Source of the DNA: an uncultured Dysgonomonas sp.
GTDB lineage: Bacteria > Bacteroidota > Bacteroidia > Bacteroidales > Dysgonomonadaceae
DNA length: 5,196 bases
Assembly: GCA_945292135.1 (NCBI GenBank)
Contig: CALYRA010000135.1
Location: 1-5,196, forward strand
Reading direction: 5' to 3'
Part shown: one piece after another, positions 1 to 5,196 of the stretch
How the letters are laid out: each line of letters begins with the position of its first letter
How positions within the stretch are numbered: the stretch's first letter is position 1
Program-made: the position numbers and the translations under genes
The notes under the pieces: generated by a model
The model's database searches: none
The model's input: only the letters and a program-made list of their open reading frames with translations
What the model was told of the DNA's origin: nothing

Positions 1-1033
1 TCACTCGTTCAAATTAAATGATACATATACAGGAGTCATTGACCAAACCAAACGTAGCATTATGATACGCATTCCAAGTTCTGTAAATGTAAAAAACTTA
101 GTACCTATAATAATAACTTCTCCCGGCGCTACCGTAAAGCCAGAATCAGGTATGGCTGTTGATTTCACAAATCCTGTTGATTTTACTGTAATGAATAATA
201 CTGCTTCCACAGTTTATAAAGTAACTGTTATTCCGACTGATGCGCCAAGCGCCGTCTATGTGGGACTAACTGCGTCAATAGATTTACTAAATCCTGAGGA
301 GAAAGAAGCGGCTTCATGGATGCTTAATAATATAGCAAATTCGCAATACATTTCATTTGAAGATATTCAAGCCGGCAGGGTGGATTTGAATGAATGTAAG
401 TTGATGTGGTGGCATTTTCATGTTGATGGAGGTATAGACACGATGTCCAAATTTGAAAAGGCAGCTCCTTCTGCTATCAATGCTTTGGATAAAATTAAAG
501 AGTTGTATAATAATGGAATGAACTTATTACTTACGCGTTATGCGACTTTCTACGCTGCTAAATTAGGAGCGACGTTAGATGGAAATAGTCCGAATAACTG
601 CTGGGGACAATCTGAAGAAACAGCTGAAATCACTTCCGTTCCATGGAGTTTCTCTATAAAAGGACATGAAAGCCATCCCCTATATAAGAATTTAGTCATG
701 CTGAGTGGTGAAACAAACAATGTATATACTTGTGACAGCGGATACAGGATTACGAATAGTACCGCGCAATGGCATATCGGTTCTGATTGGGGCGGCTATA
801 TGAACACTGATATATGGAAACAAAAAACCGGAGGAACGGACTTAGGCTATGGTGGTGATGGCGCTGTCGTTGTATGGGAATATTTACCTCAAAATAATAA
901 AGGGGGTATTGTATGTATCGGTTCGGGATGTTATGACTGGTATTCTTTTGGATTAGATGTTTCGACGGACAAATATCATAAAAACGTAGCTCAAATAACA
1001 GAAAACGCAATTAACTATTTAATAAGTAAATAA
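1..1033 (+). CDS. SusE-position surface glycan-binding protein with DUF4960-type C-terminal region, 5'-partial
   Basis: The reading frame is open from base 2 with no stop, so the gene starts upstream; the Met codon at base 62 lies inside a domain and is not a credible start. 343 residues are visible. Residues 1 to about 80 look like an Ig-like beta-sandwich of the type found in Bacteroidales surface lipoproteins, possibly DUF5018; its signature is the TSPGATVKPESG segment followed by DFTNPVDFTV. Residues from about 84 to the end fit the DUF4960 family, with an alpha/beta pattern (LLLTRYAT near 175-182, GSGCYDWYS near 307-315) and many Trp and Tyr residues suited to sugar contact. No enzymatic motif is recognised. 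In the B. thetaiotaomicron levan locus the gene in this position, BT1761, is a levan-binding lipoprotein of the outer-membrane SusCD utilisome; that role is inferred here by gene order and family. The signal peptide cannot be seen. The stop lies 12 bases before the next gene, consistent with one operon. Confidence 0.85.
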   Translation, partial: HSFKLNDTYTGVIDQTKRSIMIRIPSSVNVKNLVPIIITSPGATVKPESGMAVDFTNPVDFTVMNNTASTVYKVTVIPTDAPSAVYVGLTASIDLLNPEEKEAASWMLNNIANSQYISFEDIQAGRVDLNECKLMWWHFHVDGGIDTMSKFEKAAPSAINALDKIKELYNNGMNLLLTRYATFYAAKLGATLDGNSPNNCWGQSEETAEITSVPWSFSIKGHESHPLYKNLVMLSGETNNVYTCDSGYRITNSTAQWHIGSDWGGYMNTDIWKQKTGGTDLGYGGDGAVVVWEYLPQNNKGGIVCIGSGCYDWYSFGLDVSTDKYHKNVAQITENAINYLISK

Positions 1034-1045
1034 AAAATATAATTT

Positions 1046-2632
1046 ATGAAATCAATGTTATATTCAATTATTTTAACTGCCATGCTAACATTGTTAGTTA
1101 GCTGCAGCAATAATAATGATTCGGTATTGCCTCAGAAAGATTTGAATGGAACTTCTTCTTATTTTGAACCTACCGACCCAAAAGGTTTTGAAACATACTA
1201 TAAGCCTTATGTCGGATATGTAGGTGATCCTATGCCTTTCTATGATCCTGTCGCAAAAGACTTTAAGATAATGTACCTACAAGAATTCCGCCCTAATCAA
1301 GTAGGAACTTATCATCCGATATGGGGATTAAGCACTAAAGATGCAGCCAACTATAAACCTTTGGGACAATTAATATCTTGTGGTGGATTAGCCGAACAAG
1401 ATGCTGCAATAGGTACGGGTAGCGTTATATATAATCCTACTGATAAATTATATTATACTTTTTATACCGGCAATAAATACAAACCCGCATTATCAGATAA
1501 TGGTCAGGTTGTGATGGTAGCAACCTCTAATGATTTTGTAAATTGGACAAAAAATCGTACATTCTACTTGAAAGGCGATACAGACGGTTATAGTAAAAAC
1601 GACTTCCGCGACCCGTTTATCTTTGAAGGTGATGACGCAAAATTTCACATGGTCGTATCTACAATCAGAGATGGAAAAGGCGTATTGGCTGAATATACAT
1701 CTTCTGATATGAAAAATTGGAACCATGCCGGAATATTTATGAATATGCATTGGGATCGTTTTTATGAGTGTCCCGATATATTTAAAATGGGTGACTGGTG
1801 GTACTTGATATATTCAGATATGTCTATATATTCACGTAAAGTTCAATATTTTAAGGGACATACATTGGATGAATTAAAGAAATGTTCAGACCCTCTTGTT
1901 TTCCCGGATGACAAAGAAGGAGTTTTAGATTCTCGGGCTTTCTATGCAGGCAAAACAGCTTCAGATGGGACAAACCGTTACATCTGGGGATGGTGTCCGA
2001 CACGTCCAGGCAACAACAATACAGACGTAGGTGCAGATAAAGAACCTGAATGGGAAGGTAATTTGGTTGCCCATAAAATTATTCAACATGTAGACGGTAC
2101 ATTAAGTTTTGGTCTTATAGAAAGTATTAGCCAGAAATATAATATCGAATCTGATTTAAAAGTAATGGTTAAGACCGAGGGTATAATTGAAAACAAAGGG
2201 AATTACACAATGAGCGGTTATTCATACGCACTTTTCAACCGCTTAAATGTACATAATAAAATTTCATTTACAGTGCAAACAACAACAAGCGCAGATAAGT
2301 TCGGCTTTTCTTTTGTTCGGGGTACAGATTCAAAAAAATTCTATTCAATAGTCGTTAATCCGGAAGCTAATAATAAGAGAAAAATAAATTTTGAAGAAGA
2401 GGGAAAAGAAGGAAAAGGTTTTATAGTCGGGATAGATGGTTACATGTTCGACACACCTCCTGATAATACGTATAATTTGACTATATGTACAGATAATTCT
2501 GTTTGCGTAATATATATCAATGATAACGTCGCCTATACAAATCGCATTTATGGAATACAAAAAAATCCCTGGTCTATAAACAGTTATTCCGGGAAGATAG
2601 AAGTAAGTAATCTTAAAGTTAGTTACTATTAA
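1046..2632 (+). CDS. GH32 lipoprotein, probable surface endo-fructanase (BT1760-like endo-levanase)
   Basis: Predicted to hydrolyse beta-fructosidic bonds inside fructan chains, probably levan, at the outer membrane. Residues 1-20 form a lipoprotein signal with lipobox LVSC and acylated Cys20. The five-bladed propeller spans about 50-350 and carries all three clan GH-J catalytic residues: nucleophile Asp61 in VGDPMPFY, transition-state stabiliser Asp189 in FRDP, and acid/base Glu241 in ECPD. The usual WMNDPNG motif is absent; the GDPMPFY version marks a divergent GH32 subgroup. Residues from about 365 to 528 form a C-terminal beta-sandwich, perhaps DUF4975, with a degenerate counterpart (SVCVIYINDN, 485-494) of the GH32C motif. 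Length, triad spacing and position after the DUF4960 gene all fit BT1760, the surface endo-levanase. The start is chosen because Met-Lys begins the signal peptide; Met4 is an alternative. There is no Shine-Dalgarno, only an A/T-rich leader. The exact substrate (levan, inulin or a mixed fructan) cannot be read from the sequence. Confidence 0.9.
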   Translation: MKSMLYSIILTAMLTLLVSCSNNNDSVLPQKDLNGTSSYFEPTDPKGFETYYKPYVGYVGDPMPFYDPVAKDFKIMYLQEFRPNQVGTYHPIWGLSTKDAANYKPLGQLISCGGLAEQDAAIGTGSVIYNPTDKLYYTFYTGNKYKPALSDNGQVVMVATSNDFVNWTKNRTFYLKGDTDGYSKNDFRDPFIFEGDDAKFHMVVSTIRDGKGVLAEYTSSDMKNWNHAGIFMNMHWDRFYECPDIFKMGDWWYLIYSDMSIYSRKVQYFKGHTLDELKKCSDPLVFPDDKEGVLDSRAFYAGKTASDGTNRYIWGWCPTRPGNNNTDVGADKEPEWEGNLVAHKIIQHVDGTLSFGLIESISQKYNIESDLKVMVKTEGIIENKGNYTMSGYSYALFNRLNVHNKISFTVQTTTSADKFGFSFVRGTDSKKFYSIVVNPEANNKRKINFEEEGKEGKGFIVGIDGYMFDTPPDNTYNLTICTDNSVCVIYINDNVAYTNRIYGIQKNPWSINSYSGKIEVSNLKVSYY

Positions 2633-2657
2633 GTAGACATAAAATTTTGCGAAACTA

Positions 2658-2667
2658 CACAATTGTG
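2658..2667. repeat. 10-bp perfect palindrome CACAATTGTG in the spacer
   Basis: The sequence CACAATTGTG equals its own reverse complement and lies 25 bases after the stop of the first GH32 gene. It has no loop and no following T-run, so it is not an intrinsic terminator. It could be half of an operator for a dimeric regulator, but one such palindrome in about 150 AT-rich bases is also plausible by chance. No function is assigned. Confidence 0.25.
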
Positions 2668-2739
2668 AGATTCAAATAGCATGTACTAAGTAGGTCGTTT
2701 GAAAGCATATATATAAATAACGGCAAAACAATGATTCTT

Positions 2740-2747
2740 TAAATTTG
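2740..2747 (+). promoter_or_regulatory. possible Bacteroides-type -7 element (TAAATTTG) upstream of the second GH32 gene
   Basis: TAAATTTG matches the Bacteroides sigma-ABfr -7 consensus TAnnTTTG exactly and would give a transcript start near 2753 with a leader of about 25 bases before the ATG at 2780. There is no TTTG -33 element at the usual spacing of about 19-21 bases; the nearest upstream TTTG (2698-2701) is 38 bases away. The spacer is AT-rich, so a chance match is likely. It may be a weak internal promoter for the downstream half of the operon. Confidence 0.3.
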
Positions 2748-2779
2748 TTTAAATTAAATACTTACAAAATAATATATAT

Positions 2780-4996
2780 ATGATTAATAAATTAAAAATA
2801 TGTAGCGGCTTTTTAGCGCTCGTTCTTATCGGTTGTACTTCCAAATCTGATATTATCATAGATGACTTTGAATCCGGTACATATAATAAATGGACAGTAG
2901 AAGGTGATGCCTTTGGAGCGACGCCGGCTAAAGGTAGTTATGCAGGACAGCAGACAGTAGAAGATTTTGAAGGGCAATATCTTGCCAACAGTTTTAACGG
3001 CAGTGATGATTCTCGAGGAACCCTTATTTCCAAAGAGTTTACAATCGAACGTTATTACATCAATTTTCTGATTGGTGGAGGGCAGAATCAAGATACTTAT
3101 ATCGAGTTAGTTATAAATAACAAGAGTGTATATAAATCCCGTTCGATAATAGAAACTGAAAAATTGCAATGGATGAGTTGGGACGTAAAAAAATATATTG
3201 GTCAAAAAGCCATAATTCGTATAGTTGATAATCAACGGGGAGCATGGGGACATATATTAGTAGATCAAATTGAACAAAGCAATACAGAAAAAAGCATATT
3301 TATGGTTGATTACGAATTGGGGTTTGAAGCCGATAAGAAATATATCCTTGTTCCTATAGATGACGATAGTCCCGAGTCCGTCATAAAATTAGGAGTAGAC
3401 GGAAAAACAATAGGAGTACCTATGAATATCAGGGTCGCTCAATCAGAAAAAATTGGTTATTGGATTCCTATCGATATAGAAAAGTATAAAGGGAAAAAAG
3501 TAACCTTAACATTCGCTAATGTAAGAAAAACTGATAAGCATCTGAATGACATTAAACAATCCGATATTTTTAATTTCGATTATGATGAAACATATCGTCC
3601 ATTATATCACCACACCCCTTTGTACGGATGGATGAACGACCCTAATGGTATGGTTTATTTAGATGGCGAATACCATCTATTTTTTCAGTATAATCCTTAT
3701 GGATCGAAGTGGTCAAATATTCACTGGGGACATAGTGTGAGCAAAGATCTGAAAAAATGGGAATATCTGCCTGTTGCTTTAGCTCCGGATTCGCTTGGAT
3801 CAATTTTCTCCGGTAGTGCTGTTATTGATAAAAATAATACCGCCGGATTCGGAAAAAACGCTATGGTCGCAATATTTACGTCTGCCGGAAAAATCCAAAC
3901 TCAATCGCTAGCATATAGCACGGATAAGGGACGGACATTCACCAAATATGATCATAATCCGGTATTAACAGATCCGAATATTGTGGACTTCCGTGATCCT
4001 AAAGTTTTCTGGCATGATAATACAGGACAATGGGTAATGTCTTTAGCGACATCGCAGACGATAACATTTTACGGTTCTAAGAATCTAAAGGAATGGAATA
4101 AGTTAAGCGAATTTGGTGAAGGTATCGGTTCACATGAAGGAGTTTGGGAATGCCCGGATTTATTACCATTGACATATAAAGGAAAAACTAAATGGATTTT
4201 ATTTGTAAGTATTAATCCGGGTGGAATTAATGGAGGTAGCGCAACTCAATATTTTATCGGCGATTTTGATGGTAAAACGTTCAAGGCAGATAATTTGGAC
4301 TATCCTTTATGGTTAGACTACGGACGCGACAATTATGCAGGCGTAACGTGGAACAATGTACCTGCAAAAGATGGACGTCATTTGTTTATCGGATGGATGA
4401 ATAATTGGGATTACGCGAATTCCGTTCCTTCGATAAATTTTTCGAGCGCTAACACTATCGTGCGTGAATTGAAATTAGTCCATAACGGTAAGCATTTAAT
4501 AGTGGCAAATCCTCCTATTGCTGAAATGGCTGAGTTAAGAAGAAACAATGTAAAAATTGAAAACAAACAAGTAGATAAAACATATTCCATCGAAAAATTA
4601 TTGAATGACAATCAAGGAGCATATGAAGTAGAATTTTTAGTTAAACCAAAAGAGGTGAAAAATTTCGAGTTTAAATTGGCAAACCAAAAAGGAGAAAACG
4701 TTCGTTTCATATTCGATCTCAAAAATAACACCCTTTCGATTGACAGAGCAAAAAGTGGTCTGGTTGATTTTTCAAACAACTTTGCTCCGGCACTTATAAA
4801 TGCGCCTTTGGTTACTAAAAATTCCTATAAAATTAGATTATTTGTAGATAAAGCTTCTACCGAATTATTTGTTAATGATGGAGAACTGGTGCAAACAAAC
4901 CTGGTTTTCCCTACCGAACCATATAATTCATTAACATTCGATACTGATGGAGAAACAATCGATATAGAAGATATTAATATCTATAATTTAAAATAA
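2780..4996 (+). CDS. GH32 beta-fructosidase lipoprotein with N-terminal jelly-roll and DUF4980-type domains, probable exo-fructanase
   Basis: Predicted to release fructose from the ends of levan or inulin oligosaccharides, probably in the periplasm. Residues 1-19 are a lipoprotein signal with lipobox LIGC and Cys19. Residues about 24-166 form a beta-rich, CBM-like jelly roll (FLIGGG at 96-101, WGHILVDQI at 156-164) typical of levanase-type GH32 proteins. Residues about 171-265 look like DUF4980. The propeller (about 276-575) has WMNDPNG with nucleophile Asp287, FSGS at 343-346, RDP with Asp406, and ECPD with acid/base Glu457, so the enzyme should be active. The GH32C sandwich (about 600-735) retains DKASTELFVNDG (690-701). 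One deviation is Val561 where the family usually has Pro in PREL. The start is set by the signal peptide; no Shine-Dalgarno is present and an AT dinucleotide run abuts the ATG. Translation ends with tandem TAA codons (4994-4999). The closest functional analogues by position and architecture are BT1759 and BT3082. Confidence 0.93.
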   Translation: MINKLKICSGFLALVLIGCTSKSDIIIDDFESGTYNKWTVEGDAFGATPAKGSYAGQQTVEDFEGQYLANSFNGSDDSRGTLISKEFTIERYYINFLIGGGQNQDTYIELVINNKSVYKSRSIIETEKLQWMSWDVKKYIGQKAIIRIVDNQRGAWGHILVDQIEQSNTEKSIFMVDYELGFEADKKYILVPIDDDSPESVIKLGVDGKTIGVPMNIRVAQSEKIGYWIPIDIEKYKGKKVTLTFANVRKTDKHLNDIKQSDIFNFDYDETYRPLYHHTPLYGWMNDPNGMVYLDGEYHLFFQYNPYGSKWSNIHWGHSVSKDLKKWEYLPVALAPDSLGSIFSGSAVIDKNNTAGFGKNAMVAIFTSAGKIQTQSLAYSTDKGRTFTKYDHNPVLTDPNIVDFRDPKVFWHDNTGQWVMSLATSQTITFYGSKNLKEWNKLSEFGEGIGSHEGVWECPDLLPLTYKGKTKWILFVSINPGGINGGSATQYFIGDFDGKTFKADNLDYPLWLDYGRDNYAGVTWNNVPAKDGRHLFIGWMNNWDYANSVPSINFSSANTIVRELKLVHNGKHLIVANPPIAEMAELRRNNVKIENKQVDKTYSIEKLLNDNQGAYEVEFLVKPKEVKNFEFKLANQKGENVRFIFDLKNNTLSIDRAKSGLVDFSNNFAPALINAPLVTKNSYKIRLFVDKASTELFVNDGELVQTNLVFPTEPYNSLTFDTDGETIDIEDINIYNLK

Positions 4997-5008
4997 TAAC
5001 GATTCGAA

Positions 5009-5196
5009 ATGAAACAAAGAAATATATATGCAACGTTGTTGCCTGTCATGCTTGCTTTCTTCTGTATGGGCTTTGTGGACTTGGTAGGCGCTGCGTCTAA
5101 TTATGTAAAAGCTGATTTCAGGCTAAGCGATACAGAAGCGAATATTTTTCCTTCCATGGTTTTCTTCTGGTTTCTGCTTTTATCAGTTCCTACGGG
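5009..5196 (+). CDS. MFS sugar importer, FucP-like, probable fructose permease; 3'-partial
   Basis: Starts 12 bases after the preceding stop and runs off the right edge; 62 complete codons are visible. The translation begins MKQRNIYATLLPVMLAFFCM and continues with a first hydrophobic helix (about 7-29), a polar loop with YVKADFRLSDTEAN (32-45), and the beginning of a second helix (about 46-62). This arrangement matches the amino terminus of the FucP-type sugar:proton symporters of the major facilitator superfamily found in Bacteroidales fructan loci, such as BT1758. It would carry fructose released in the periplasm across the inner membrane. The substrate is inferred from the neighbouring fructanases, because the binding-site helices lie outside the window. 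The ATG is supported by the immediate onset of the typical N-terminal segment; no Shine-Dalgarno is visible, as usual in this group. Confidence 0.85.
   Translation, partial: MKQRNIYATLLPVMLAFFCMGFVDLVGAASNYVKADFRLSDTEANIFPSMVFFWFLLLSVPT

Noticed and set aside
62..64. ATG as the start of the first gene
   Set aside because: The frame is open upstream to the window edge and the upstream residues continue the Ig-like domain; a start here would lack a signal peptide.
1..210. Minus-strand open frame at the left edge
   Set aside because: It lies antisense to the Ig-like domain of the DUF4960 gene, has no recognisable motif and no plausible neighbours; it is a shadow.
750..1010. Minus-strand open frame with a His run
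   Set aside because: Antisense to the conserved DUF4960 region; the His run is the reverse reading of a Gly/Asp-rich stretch.
2671..2703. TTCAAA ... TTTGAA inverted repeat as an intrinsic terminator
   Set aside because: The stem is only six AT-rich pairs with a 21-base loop and no T-run follows, so termination is unlikely.
2707..2782. AT dinucleotide runs near 2708-2714 and 2772-2781 as a meaningful repeat
   Set aside because: Short and expected in an AT-rich spacer; not a tandem array or an insertion-element end.
1493..3091. Minus-strand open frames at 1493-1750, 2345-2662 and 2813-3091
   Set aside because: They overlap well-supported GH32 coding sequence, have no family resemblance and are chance products of AT-rich DNA.
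4411..4611. Minus-strand open frame inside the second GH32 gene
   Set aside because: Antisense to the end of the propeller domain, which includes the VREL motif; no independent support.

Overview
The window is a stretch of a fructan polysaccharide utilization locus (PUL) from a member of the Bacteroidota, most likely Bacteroidales. All four genes lie on the plus strand. The evidence for the lineage is a Bacteroidales-specific set of families (a DUF4960 surface protein, two lipoprotein GH32 enzymes, a FucP-type sugar transporter), AT-rich spacers and the lack of Shine-Dalgarno sequences before the starts. The DNA looks more AT-rich than the Bacteroides thetaiotaomicron levan locus, so a low-GC genus is plausible, but the species cannot be named from the sequence alone.

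Layout: bases 1-1033 hold the 3' part of a SusE-position protein with an Ig-like segment followed by a DUF4960-type C-terminal region; its start is upstream of the window. Twelve bases later comes a 528-residue GH32 lipoprotein (1046-2632) with a non-canonical nucleophile motif (GDP in place of WMNDPNG), resembling the endo-levanase BT1760. After a longer, gene-free spacer of 147 bases comes a 738-residue GH32 lipoprotein (2780-4996) with two extra N-terminal beta domains and the canonical WMNDPNG/RDP/EC motifs, resembling exo-acting beta-fructosidases. Twelve bases later an MFS sugar transporter begins (5009) and runs off the right edge.

The order SGBP - endo-GH32 - exo-GH32 - MFS importer matches the B. 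thetaiotaomicron levan PUL (BT1761-BT1758 in that order). By that analogy, SusC and SusD genes should lie just left of the window and a fructokinase to the right. The expected pathway is: the surface protein and endo-GH32 capture and cut the fructan at the outer membrane, SusCD imports the oligosaccharides, the second GH32 releases fructose in the periplasm, and the MFS protein carries fructose into the cytoplasm. The substrate (levan rather than inulin) is an inference. I saw no RNA gene, mobile element, CRISPR array or unfamiliar system; this is a well-formed metabolic locus, with a few details worth checking.
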